DNA of 16,500 nt from Bacteroidota bacterium (GTDB taxonomy: Bacteria > Bacteroidota > Bacteroidia > Bacteroidales > PXBB01), in assembly GCA_022708385.1 (NCBI GenBank), contig JAKIYU010000024.1:1-16500 (forward strand), given 5' to 3'. The translations under genes were made by a program, and so were the position numbers. Shown here one piece after another: positions 7,603 to 15,023 of the stretch (the first letter of the stretch is position 1; every line of letters begins with the position of its first letter). The notes beneath the pieces are model-generated. The model ran no database searches. It saw nothing but the letters and a program-made list of their open reading frames with translations, and was not told where the DNA came from.

Positions 7603-8475
7603 TTAGGGTATTAACGATGTCTTTTCAACTTGAATAATTTCTTCAGTATCGGTATTATATACAAAACTGATAATATCCAGATGTTCTGGTTGCCAGGCAG
7701 GATTGAGTATAAGCCGGTAGGTCTGAATATAAGAACTGTCGGCATACACATTGCCGGTAGCAATACTTTTTCCCCATGTGCCACTAAGACTTTTACGAAA
7801 AACATGCTGATGTTTATAATCGGTTATTACACCACTGGGGTAGTTTACAGCATCGTTAGTTTTTTGCGGACTGGCAACGCTATCTTCTGTTATAATGACA
7901 CACAGGTTGAAATTTCCCTGCATATTTTCAAGGAAGTTGACTTTTGTGTGGATGCAGTATGAGGAGTCTTGTGCACGTTGTTGGCTTAAAATCTGCAAAT
8001 ACATTTTGGGTTGCTCAGTAATTATATTGCTAATAGCTGTGTTCCAGTCGCCGGGGTTTATAAGAAATTCATTGTTAAACTTTTTACGGTTTATCATGGC
8101 TATCGGATTAAAAATAACATTGAAATAGGTTGCTAATTCTTCTCCTTCGGGAATGATATAATTGGCAGTAAAATCGCCGCTTGCGTCGGCAGTGGCAAAA
8201 AAGCCTGCATGTATTGCGACAGCAAATAGCTTGTTAGGATAATTTTCGAGAAGTGAATGTATGACTGCTGCACCTGATGGGCAGTTTGGGCATTTGTGAC
8301 CGGTAAATTCTTCAAGCAGCACCTTTTTTTGTGGGTTTGAAAAGGAGGGAAAGGAGGGTACGGGACACAATGTAGTGTCTGTTTCATTATTGTCGGCTAT
8401 ATATGGCGGCTCTATTTTATCGCACGATGTTATCAGGCAGGAAGCAATACATGCAAAGAATAAAAGTTTTTTCAT
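7603..8475 (-). CDS. Omp28-related lipoprotein with thioredoxin-like CPNC motif
   Basis: A 290-residue protein with a lipoprotein signal peptide: hydrophobic start and lipobox 'LITSC' with the acylated Cys at residue 18, so it should be anchored in the envelope, probably the outer membrane. After a linker comes a thioredoxin-like region typical of Omp28-related proteins, 'VLLEEFTGHKCPNCPSGA', with CxxC at C62/C65 and a likely cis-proline P124 in 'IFNPIAMINR'. The rest (about 150-290) is beta-rich, as in the Omp28 family ('FNLCVIITEDSV', 'HVFRKSLSGTWG'). The function of Omp28 proteins is not established; the CxxC and cis-Pro suggest dithiol-disulfide chemistry or redox-dependent binding. It starts 11 bases after the DUF6029 gene and is followed 22 bases later by the response regulator. 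It is paralogous to the secreted protein at 10757-12517. Confidence 0.9.
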   Translation of the reverse strand: MKKLLFFACIASCLITSCDKIEPPYIADNNETDTTLCPVPSFPSFSNPQKKVLLEEFTGHKCPNCPSGAAVIHSLLENYPNKLFAVAIHAGFFATADASGDFTANYIIPEGEELATYFNVIFNPIAMINRKKFNNEFLINPGDWNTAISNIITEQPKMYLQILSQQRAQDSSYCIHTKVNFLENMQGNFNLCVIITEDSVASPQKTNDAVNYPSGVITDYKHQHVFRKSLSGTWGKSIATGNVYADSSYIQTYRLILNPAWQPEHLDIISFVYNTDTEEIIQVEKTSLIP

Positions 8476-8486
8476 AAAATCCTAAT

Positions 8487-10145
8487 TTAAAAACTACTTG
8501 AAACCGTGATTAGGAAACCGTTTGTAGCTGGTACATTGCGGCAAACACCACCTATACAAACCACACCTTCGCGTTGTTTACCATAAGTGATGGCTACACG
8601 GTTGGCGTTTTTAGTAATACCCGCAGAAACATTCAGATAATGAATCCTTTTGTTTGGATCGGTATTACCCAAATTATACTGGTCGCTCATAGCTACAAAC
8701 CATGTTGATTTAAGATTGTACTCTGCCAGGAACATAGCCCAATCGCCACGGTCTTTCTTTGTAGCCAGGTATTGCCACTCTGTACGAAGCGAATTATTGT
8801 CATTAAATTTATATGATAAATCAACTATGCCAATTTGCGCATTAAGCGTGCCTTCCCCCGGATGGTCTTCAATAACGTCAATGTTGTATAACTGATTCAT
8901 ATACATTACGAAAGCTCTGAGTTTTTTGTTTATTTTACGGGAAAGACTAATATTAACATCCTGGAAGTAAGATTCTTTTCCCATCTTATTCCATGGTGCA
9001 CTATAGCCAAGTGTACCCTTCTGCTGAATTTCGGTTGTGTCGTTTATTTTTTCTTTATAAAGACTGTTTATTTTTGAGAAATTAACGGTAACAGAGGTGC
9101 CATATTTGCCTCCCAAAATCGTATTCTTTTTTATATTGTAAGTTAATTCGCTTTGAATGCCCATTTCACCGTTGGTTTGGGTTGAGTAGGGATACATGGA
9201 TGAAAAGCTGTAAACATGTTGCTTGCTCAAAGCCGGCATATAATTTATTTGTAAATCGTTGGCGGTAGCCGAGCGGTCGGAGCGAAAATCCATATTGTCA
9301 ATACGCTTGGCTGCCACCATAATTCCCAGACCTTTTTGCGCATAGGATGCCGAAATATACAATGCATCACCAGGTTTGTATATGTAGTTGTTTACAACAC
9401 AGGGGTCATTAATTTTATAGGCATATTCGGAATACAGGTTTATTTTCCCTCTTGAAATGTTAAGCCGGCCCGCCATGGCGCCCACATTTTTTGGCAATAT
9501 ATAAACGGGGTCTTTATCCTGTTGATATTTACTTACAAAGCTTCCTCCAAAGCTTACGAAGGTCTTTTTGTCTTTGAAGCGTTCAAAAATATTATTTACC
9601 GAAAAATCGGCATCAACACCTCTAACAATGCCAACGCCTTTTTCGAAATAAAGCCGCTGATTACCTGCAAGTGCTTTTATCAGGATGCCTTCCACCGGTT
9701 TGATTTTTAAACGTATGCCCTCAATGGCATTGTCGATGCCGAGATTTTTCTCTTCATAGCTGCGTAAAACCATACCGCTGCCAAATTGCTCGTAGAAATT
9801 GCCAGCAGTAACTTCGACACCATAATTATTATAGGAAATGTATTTGTAAGGTATGCCATTGCCATTATATCTCGGGTCAAAACCGACCAGTGCATTCTGG
9901 TAACTCTCAAAACGCAGGCCGGCCGAGAAGGGTCCTTTAACATAATTGAAATTGGCAAAAGCATTCAACAACAGCTTTTCAGGTACTTCTGCGGCGCCAA
10001 TCAAAGAATCGGCATTGTAGTACTGAATGTCTGTCTGAAAATTTCCGCTCAAACGGCCTTCCTGGTTATTTTCCTGAGCTGCTGTAAACAAAGGCAAACA
10101 AAGGACAAACCAGAAATAAGGGGAATTAATATATTTAAACCTCAT
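8487..10145 (-). CDS. DUF6029-family outer-membrane beta-barrel protein
   Basis: A 552-residue protein with a signal peptide (residues 1-23, 'FVLCLPLFTAAQ'). It then has continuous amphipathic beta-strand sequence and ends in an aromatic residue ('LITVSSSF'), as outer-membrane barrels do. The stretch 'GNFYEQFGSGMVLRSYEEKN' near residues 115-135 is what I recognise as characteristic of the Bacteroidota DUF6029 family. Function is unknown. Unusual for a barrel, it contains a Cys pair in 'VVCIGGVCRNVP' (C530, C535) just before the last strand, and C249 in 'NDPCVVNN'. It sits between a TlpA-like thioredoxin (38 bases upstream) and an Omp28-related lipoprotein (11 bases downstream), so its job may be tied to these thiol proteins. 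It could be a channel or a surface scaffold; nothing here decides between them. Confidence 0.85.
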   Translation of the reverse strand: MRFKYINSPYFWFVLCLPLFTAAQENNQEGRLSGNFQTDIQYYNADSLIGAAEVPEKLLLNAFANFNYVKGPFSAGLRFESYQNALVGFDPRYNGNGIPYKYISYNNYGVEVTAGNFYEQFGSGMVLRSYEEKNLGIDNAIEGIRLKIKPVEGILIKALAGNQRLYFEKGVGIVRGVDADFSVNNIFERFKDKKTFVSFGGSFVSKYQQDKDPVYILPKNVGAMAGRLNISRGKINLYSEYAYKINDPCVVNNYIYKPGDALYISASYAQKGLGIMVAAKRIDNMDFRSDRSATANDLQINYMPALSKQHVYSFSSMYPYSTQTNGEMGIQSELTYNIKKNTILGGKYGTSVTVNFSKINSLYKEKINDTTEIQQKGTLGYSAPWNKMGKESYFQDVNISLSRKINKKLRAFVMYMNQLYNIDVIEDHPGEGTLNAQIGIVDLSYKFNDNNSLRTEWQYLATKKDRGDWAMFLAEYNLKSTWFVAMSDQYNLGNTDPNKRIHYLNVSAGITKNANRVAITYGKQREGVVCIGGVCRNVPATNGFLITVSSSF

Positions 10146-10183
10146 TAATAATGCTTGTTTATCAATATTTAAAGGCTATTAAA

Positions 10184-10699
10184 TTAATTGTCTTTAGAAA
10201 TTATTTCTCTTACTTTTTCAATAAGTTTTTTCTCACCGCCTTCACCAAAAGCTGTAAATTGGGCAACTATCTCACCTTTTCCGTTCAGAATAAATGTATG
10301 GGGAACCGTATTAACACTCATGGCTCTTTTAAAGTCGCCGTTTTCGTCGAGGTAAAACTCAAAATTCCACGATTTTCCGCTTACCAACGGGGCTACATTT
10401 CTAACGGTTTTCGAGTCGTCGATGGAAACAGCAATAAGTTTAACACCGGTTTCCTCTGTCCAGTCGTCGTAAACTTCACTGATAGCGGTCATTTCTTTAA
10501 GACATGGCCGGCACCACGTGGCCCAAAAGCTCAGAATAATGGGTTTTTCTCCATTATTAAAATCGGAGGAGTTGGCCGTTTTACCTTCCAGTGTTTTAAT
10601 AGTAACGGCAGGCAACTTCTTGTTAGATTGTAATTCCTGTGCACTAATCAAGCCTATTGACAAGATGAAAGCTGTACATAAAGCAATTATATTTTTCAT
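10184..10699 (-). CDS. TlpA/ResA-like periplasmic thioredoxin
   Basis: A 171-residue exported thioredoxin-fold protein. The signal peptide spans residues 1-20 ('ALCTAFILSIGLISAQ'). The domain begins with 'LPAVTIKTLEGK', carries 'LSFWATWCRPCLKEM' (redox pair C63/C66) and has the cis-proline loop 'NTVPHTFILN' (P133), all standard for TlpA/ResA-type thiol-disulfide oxidoreductases (AhpC-TSA/Redoxin superfamily). These usually reduce specific periplasmic disulfides, for example in cytochrome c maturation or in partner proteins. No cytochrome gene is adjacent; the neighbours are two Omp28-related CxxC proteins and a DUF6029 barrel, which are the plausible partners. The 57-base gap upstream contains its own promoter-like box, so it may start a transcript. 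Confidence 0.93.
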   Translation of the reverse strand: MKNIIALCTAFILSIGLISAQELQSNKKLPAVTIKTLEGKTANSSDFNNGEKPIILSFWATWCRPCLKEMTAISEVYDDWTEETGVKLIAVSIDDSKTVRNVAPLVSGKSWNFEFYLDENGDFKRAMSVNTVPHTFILNGKGEIVAQFTAFGEGGEKKLIEKVREIISKDN

Positions 10700-10735
10700 A
10701 ATAATCTAAGTGTTTTTTAAATACACATTAGTTAG

Positions 10736-10743
10736 CAAACATA
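10736..10743 (-). promoter_or_regulatory. Bacteroidota -7 promoter element for the TlpA-like gene
   Basis: Read on the minus strand this is TATGTTTG, an exact fit to TAnnTTTG, ending 36 bases before the TlpA-like start and located in the 57-base gap after the upstream gene. It would allow tlpA-DUF6029-Omp28-RR-HK to be transcribed independently of the secreted Omp28 protein. No clear -33 element is seen. Confidence 0.45.
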
Positions 10744-10756
10744 ATTCCAAAAAGAA

Positions 10757-12517
10757 TTACTCTATAACAATCTTTTTGCAAACCGTATAATTGTCGAAGT
10801 GAATGACAACATTATAAATGCCTCTGGGCAGATTTTGTGTGTTCAGTTCGTAGGTGTAAAAACCTGCGTTAATACTGTTTAAGGAACTGCTCACCATTTG
10901 CTGGCCGAGGAAGTTGTAAACGGCTATTTCGGTTTTTGTGTTACGGTTGGTTTTGAAAGAGATATTGGCCTGAGTTGAAGCAGGGTTAGGATATATAACA
11001 AGGTCTTCTATAAAGTCAGGTTCCGAAATATCCGTAAAACCTTCCAGATTAACTTTTTTAGAATTCAGTATGGCTCTTCTCTGGACGTTTGTATTGTATT
11101 TTTGAACCATGCCGACAATTCTTACATCTTTTTCTTTCATGGTTGATGGCAGTGTGTAGGTATATTCCTTGGTATAGGTAGCGCCATCAGTAACACTTGC
11201 CGGTAGCGAATTGGCTGTGCCAAAAGCGCCACCCAGCATAGCTTTGAGTACGTAGCGGTGGTAATACCCTACGATGGGGTTGCCCAGTCCGTACATGGGA
11301 TGTCCTGTTGTGTTGTTGTAATTATTGGTTTGATTCCATCCTGTACCGGTACCGGTAAGGCTGTCTTCCACAATCACAGCATTGAACCTGAGTTCTTCGT
11401 TGAGGTTGGCATAGAAAGTAGCACTGACTGTAACAGTAACTTGCCTTGTGTTCTGATTGTAGGTATTTGTAACATCCACAGCGACAGGTGAAACATGGGT
11501 AAGACGCTCACTTGTTTTGGCATTCCATAGTGAACGGCTGAGGCCAACACCTGTGCCGTCGGGAAATACCATACGGTCAACATAACCATTGGGATATCCT
11601 GATGCATAAGCGCTGTTAACAGTGTTGCCATCGGCAAAGGCCATGGCATCCCCATTATGAATATTGTAGCCGATAGCATTAGGATACGATTCGAGAATTT
11701 GTTTCAATTTTACGGCGCCATCGGGGCAATAGCCACACCAGACACCTGTAGCAACTTCAACAAGAGCATATTTTTGAGGTACCTGACTTACTACAGTAAA
11801 TATGGTTGTCATTGTATCATTATCAAGGTTAAGGTCAACATCGCCATTGATGTTCGATGCCCATACTTTTACGGTATAAGTACCTGAAGCAGTGGCATTA
11901 TAAGGTATGGGATGATTAAAATTGACCGTAGTAAAAGGATAAATGCTTTGTGAGGTAAAGGAATGTGTAACCGGAGTTCCACCGTTTACGGAATAATTCA
12001 GGTCGTATGAGGTTACGGTGTCGCCTCCCATACTTTTAATTTTTCCGGTAATGTTTATATTTCCAATGCTGACGTATTCCATAAGGTTGATAGCGCTTAC
12101 TGACATATCCCTTACCAAGGGGGTGTCCACCACAAAAGAAACAGAATCAGCGGTGCCGAATTCGCCGCCTGTAGCAAAAGTATATCCCAGTAACTCAATT
12201 TTGTAGTAGCCGTTGCCATAGGAGCAGCAAATGCCATCGCCGTATTCGTCATTAATTTTAAATTTAACAGGTGTGCCTAAAGGAATACAAACGTTTTTTA
12301 CATAAAGCTGGCCACCGTTAATATCTGTATAAGGACCACCGCTTTCGTAGGTGGGCGAGCCGGATTCATGAGTAAGTGTCCATGTTGTTTCAGAACCATA
12401 GTTGTCGGTTTTGATGCTTATTTTTACATTTGTTTCTCCGGTCGGGCATTGTGCATAAAGCATTCTTAATGAGGAGAAGATAAGAATGGTCAGGAGTAAA
12501 AGTGTAAATTTTTTCAT
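10757..12517 (-). CDS. Secreted Omp28-related protein with T9SS type A sorting domain
   Basis: A 586-residue protein built for secretion to the cell surface. The signal peptide covers residues 1-23 ('LLLLTILIFSSLRMLYAQ'). Residues about 24-130 form a beta domain with 'INDEYGDGICCSYGNGYY' and four Cys (C24, C77, C97, C98). Residues about 133-243 look like an immunoglobulin-like/CARDB-type domain ('YTVKVWASN'). Residues about 247-490 are the Omp28-like thioredoxin region with 'ATGVWCGYCPDGAVKLKQ' (C261/C264), likely cis-Pro P309 and the family block 'GLGNPIVGYYHRYVLKAMLG'. Residues about 504-586 are a Por secretion C-terminal domain: 'VIYPNPASTQANISF', 'IAVYNFLGQQM', 'LPRGIYNVVI' and a basic, hydrophobic end. 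That domain directs export by the type IX system and cleavage or lipopolysaccharide attachment. It is the first gene of the minus-strand block, divergent from trxA. The role may be surface thiol exchange (inference). Confidence 0.93.
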   Translation of the reverse strand: MKKFTLLLLTILIFSSLRMLYAQCPTGETNVKISIKTDNYGSETTWTLTHESGSPTYESGGPYTDINGGQLYVKNVCIPLGTPVKFKINDEYGDGICCSYGNGYYKIELLGYTFATGGEFGTADSVSFVVDTPLVRDMSVSAINLMEYVSIGNINITGKIKSMGGDTVTSYDLNYSVNGGTPVTHSFTSQSIYPFTTVNFNHPIPYNATASGTYTVKVWASNINGDVDLNLDNDTMTTIFTVVSQVPQKYALVEVATGVWCGYCPDGAVKLKQILESYPNAIGYNIHNGDAMAFADGNTVNSAYASGYPNGYVDRMVFPDGTGVGLSRSLWNAKTSERLTHVSPVAVDVTNTYNQNTRQVTVTVSATFYANLNEELRFNAVIVEDSLTGTGTGWNQTNNYNNTTGHPMYGLGNPIVGYYHRYVLKAMLGGAFGTANSLPASVTDGATYTKEYTYTLPSTMKEKDVRIVGMVQKYNTNVQRRAILNSKKVNLEGFTDISEPDFIEDLVIYPNPASTQANISFKTNRNTKTEIAVYNFLGQQMVSSSLNSINAGFYTYELNTQNLPRGIYNVVIHFDNYTVCKKIVIE

Positions 12518-12574
12518 AAGTAAAAGGATTAAATATTAAAATAATTAAAGAATTCTGTCAGGAATAATTATATG

Positions 12575-12582
12575 CAAATTTA
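12575..12582 (-). promoter_or_regulatory. Bacteroidota -7 promoter element for the secreted Omp28-related gene
   Basis: On the minus strand this reads TAAATTTG, fitting TAnnTTTG exactly, 57 bases before the start codon at 12517. It lies in the very AT-rich 144-base spacer shared with the divergent trxA promoter, so chance occurrence is a real possibility. Confidence 0.45.
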
Positions 12583-12612
12583 AAATAAAAATACAATAAT
12601 AAATTATTTAAT

Positions 12613-12620
12613 TATTTTTG
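12613..12620 (+). promoter_or_regulatory. Bacteroidota -7 promoter element for trxA
   Basis: TATTTTTG fits TAnnTTTG exactly and ends 41 bases before the trxA start. The boxes on the two strands of this spacer are only about 30 bases apart, so the two divergent transcripts could be controlled together. Confidence 0.5.
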
Positions 12621-12661
12621 TAGGAGCACTTAAATAATAACTAACAATAAAATATATCATT

Positions 12662-12979
12662 ATGGCAATTGAATTTACAGATGAAAATTTTGAAGAACTT
12701 GTGATTAAATCGGACAAACCTGTACTTGTAGATTTTTGGGCTGAGTGGTGTGGCCCCTGCAGGATGCTGACTCCGCTTGTACATGAACTTTACGAAGAAT
12801 ACAAAGAAAAAGCGGTCGTAGGAAAATGCAATGTTGATGAAAACAATGATGTGACGGTTAATTACAACATCAGAAACATACCCACCATATTGCTTTTTAA
12901 AAATGGGCAGGTTGTGGATAAAATTGTGGGCGTAGTGCCAAAATCGCAACTGGTAAACAAATTGAACGCTTTATTGTAA
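12662..12979 (+). CDS. trxA: Thioredoxin
   Basis: A 105-residue cytoplasmic thioredoxin, the normal family length, with no signal peptide. It has the canonical active site 'DFWAEWCGPCRML' (C30/C33) and the cis-proline loop 'RNIPTILLF' (P74), followed by the usual 'FKNGQVVDKIVG' strand. It reduces protein disulfides using electrons from thioredoxin reductase, which is not in this window. It is divergent from the secreted thioredoxin-fold protein and is followed by a DUF58 gene after 46 bases. It may also feed electrons to an inner-membrane reductant carrier for the exported thioredoxin-fold proteins, but no DsbD/CcdA-type gene is visible here. Confidence 0.97.
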   Translation: MAIEFTDENFEELVIKSDKPVLVDFWAEWCGPCRMLTPLVHELYEEYKEKAVVGKCNVDENNDVTVNYNIRNIPTILLFKNGQVVDKIVGVVPKSQLVNKLNALL

Positions 12980-12980
12980 T

Positions 12981-13001
12981 ATTATTTCGTTCCGGAATAA
13001 T
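12981..13001 (+). terminator. Possible weak hairpin after trxA
   Basis: Starting two bases after the trxA stop, ATTATTTC pairs with GGAATAAT around a five-base loop (eight pairs, one of them G-U). A run of six T follows only at 13019-13024, too far away for a classic intrinsic terminator. It may be an mRNA 3'-end stabiliser, a weak attenuator, or chance. Confidence 0.3.
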
Positions 13002-13025
13002 CCCGTAATAAAGCAATCTTTTTTA

Positions 13026-13955
13026 ATGGAAAGTAAACTTAACAAAGGTTTCATTGATACTTTTGGGCATTTGGATTTGTTTGCCCAACAAGTAGTTGAA
13101 GGATTTATTACAGGCATTCACAAAAGCCCTTTTCATGGCTTTTCTGTTGAGTTTGCCGAGCACAGGCTTTACAATCAGGGGGAGTCGATAAAAGATATTG
13201 ACTGGAAAGTATTTGGCAGAACAGATAAATTGTTTACAAAAAAATACGAAGAGGAAACCAATCTGAGGTGCCAGTTAATTATCGATAATTCCACATCCAT
13301 GTATTACCCGCGGTACAAGGATCCAAACTTTGAAAAACCTAATAAAATAATCTTTTCTGCTCATGCAGCAGCCGTTTTGTTTAATATAATGCGGCGCCAG
13401 CGTGATGCTTACGGCCTGACTTTATTTTCAGATAAAATTGAATTTCAGTCAGCCACAAGGTCGAATACCCTGCATTACAATTTTTTGCTGTCGGAACTTG
13501 AAAAGTTGCTTAATCCTGACGATACTCCAAAAAAGACTTCACTAACTTCGGTGCTTCACCAAATAGCTGAGGTAATTCATAAACGTTCCCTGGTAATTAT
13601 TTTTAGCGATATGCTCGACAGCGCCGATGAACTAGAGTCTATATTGCCGGCATTGCAACACCTTAAACACAATAAACATGAAGTGGTGTTGTTTCATGTG
13701 TTTGAAAAGAGTTCGGAATATGATTTTAAATTTGAAAACAGGCCGTATAAATTTATTGATATTGAAAACAATGAAGAAATAAAGTTAAATCCTAACGATA
13801 TTCGCCAAACCTACCTGCTGAAAATGAAATCTTTCAGAGAAGACTTATATATTAAATGCAGGCAATACAACATTGATATTATTGAAGCAGATATTAATAA
13901 TGGTTTTAAACAAATACTTTTCCCTTTTTTTGTGAAGAGGCAAAAATTAAATTAG
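13026..13955 (+). CDS. DUF58 domain protein with von Willebrand A-type MIDAS
   Basis: A 309-residue protein without signal peptide or membrane segment. The N-terminal third has the DUF58 signature 'SPFHGFSVEFAEHRLYNQGE' followed by 'DIDWKVFGRTDKLFTKKYEE'. The C-terminal two-thirds is a vWA-like fold with an intact metal-ion site D87-x-S89-x-S91 ('IIDNSTSMYY') and 'LVIIFSDML' near residue 190. DUF58 proteins usually sit beside MoxR AAA+ ATPases and Bat genes and are thought to act with them in assembling or remodelling envelope complexes. No MoxR or BatA is present here. Instead it lies 4 bases before a PAS-kinase gene, so co-translation with that kinase is likely. The molecular role is unknown. 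Confidence 0.92.
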   Translation: MESKLNKGFIDTFGHLDLFAQQVVEGFITGIHKSPFHGFSVEFAEHRLYNQGESIKDIDWKVFGRTDKLFTKKYEEETNLRCQLIIDNSTSMYYPRYKDPNFEKPNKIIFSAHAAAVLFNIMRRQRDAYGLTLFSDKIEFQSATRSNTLHYNFLLSELEKLLNPDDTPKKTSLTSVLHQIAEVIHKRSLVIIFSDMLDSADELESILPALQHLKHNKHEVVLFHVFEKSSEYDFKFENRPYKFIDIENNEEIKLNPNDIRQTYLLKMKSFREDLYIKCRQYNIDIIEADINNGFKQILFPFFVKRQKLN

Positions 13956-13959
13956 TAAG

Positions 13960-15018
13960 ATGGAAAGTAAAACGAATACTATTAGTGAAGATGAAATCCG
14001 TAAACTGGCCGAGAGTGAGCAGAAGTTCAGATTTATAGCAGAAAATGCTTCTGAAGTTATTTTTTCGTTAACTACAGAGGGGGCTTTTGAATTTATTTCA
14101 AATAACATAGAACCGCTTTCGGGTTATAAGCCGGAAGAAGTATTGCATGATTATTTTTACAAATATGTACATCCCGATGACTTACAGAAGGTACAGGAAA
14201 ATTTTCATAATATTCTGGAAGGTAAGATTCAACCTTCTGAATTTAGAATTGTTGCAAAAAACAATAAAATTCTTTTTGTTAAAAGCTCCACTAACTTGAT
14301 TGTTATTGATGGAGAAATTAAAGGGGTGTTTGGCATACTTACTGACATTACCAGGTTAAAGCTTGTTGAAGAAAATCTGAGAGAAATCATTGATGAAAAG
14401 AACATGCTGATGAAGGAAATTCATCACAGGGTTAAAAACAATATGCAGATTATTATTTCCATGCTAAAGCTCGAATCTCTGAGAAATAATGACCCCTACA
14501 CCAAAGATGTGTTTATGCGCCTCATTGAGCGCATAACATCCATGAGAATGGTACATGAACATCTCTATTCAGTAGAAAGCCTGAAAGCCGTTAGTATAAA
14601 AAGGTATTTTTCCGAGCTTATCCGGCATATAGAATCATCGTATAATATAAGTGAGAAAAAAAGAGTTCTGATACATCATTCTATTGATGATTTAAATTTA
14701 CATGTCGATTTACTGGTTCCTCTGGGCCTGATTTTGAATGAGTTGTTAACCAATTCTTTTAAATATGCTTTTGCTCAAAGTGAAGGCCTGATAACAGTTG
14801 AACTACTGCAAAGGGATAAAAAGAATTCCTTTGTTTTAAGAGTAAAAGATAATGGCGTCGGTATTGATTTAAAGGCTTTGCAGAAAGACGAGATGTCGTT
14901 AGGGCTGAAGCTTGTTCAGGCTCTTGTTCATCAGATTGAAGGGACTCTTAATCTGTCAAATGAAAAGGGCACTACAGCAGAAGTTTTCTTTTCGGATAAA
15001 TCTGAAACACTGAACTGA
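13960..15018 (+). CDS. PAS-domain sensor histidine kinase, HisKA_2 type
   Basis: A 352-residue soluble kinase with no membrane segment. A PAS domain spans about residues 18-135 ('FRFIAENASEVIFSLTTEG', 'YVHPDDLQKVQENF', and the closing 'GVFGILTDITRLK'). A short coiled linker follows. The HisKA_2 dimerisation domain holds the phospho-acceptor H156 in 'KEIHHRVKNNMQIIISMLKL'. The ATPase domain has 'LILNELLTNSFKYAF' (N box, about 258-271), 'DNGVGID' (297-303) and 'SLGLKLVQALVHQIEG' (G2 region). These boxes are intact. HisKA_2 kinases often phosphorylate stand-alone receivers, and no such gene is in the window. It starts 4 bases after DUF58 and ends 5 bases before the LysM gene, so all three are probably one transcriptional unit. 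Confidence 0.94.
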   Translation: MESKTNTISEDEIRKLAESEQKFRFIAENASEVIFSLTTEGAFEFISNNIEPLSGYKPEEVLHDYFYKYVHPDDLQKVQENFHNILEGKIQPSEFRIVAKNNKILFVKSSTNLIVIDGEIKGVFGILTDITRLKLVEENLREIIDEKNMLMKEIHHRVKNNMQIIISMLKLESLRNNDPYTKDVFMRLIERITSMRMVHEHLYSVESLKAVSIKRYFSELIRHIESSYNISEKKRVLIHHSIDDLNLHVDLLVPLGLILNELLTNSFKYAFAQSEGLITVELLQRDKKNSFVLRVKDNGVGIDLKALQKDEMSLGLKLVQALVHQIEGTLNLSNEKGTTAEVFFSDKSETLN

Positions 15019-15023
15019 TAATA

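Noticed and set aside
10151..10633. 160-codon plus-strand open frame
   Set aside because: Antisense to the TlpA-like gene; the real coding strand has the signal peptide, CRPC and cis-Pro motifs.
10743..10758. AATTC/GAATT inverted repeat around the stop codon of the secreted Omp28 gene as a terminator
   Set aside because: Only five AT-rich base pairs, no following T-run on the minus strand, and easily produced by chance.
12641..12949. 102-codon minus-strand open frame
   Set aside because: Antisense shadow of trxA, whose active site and length are unmistakable on the other strand.
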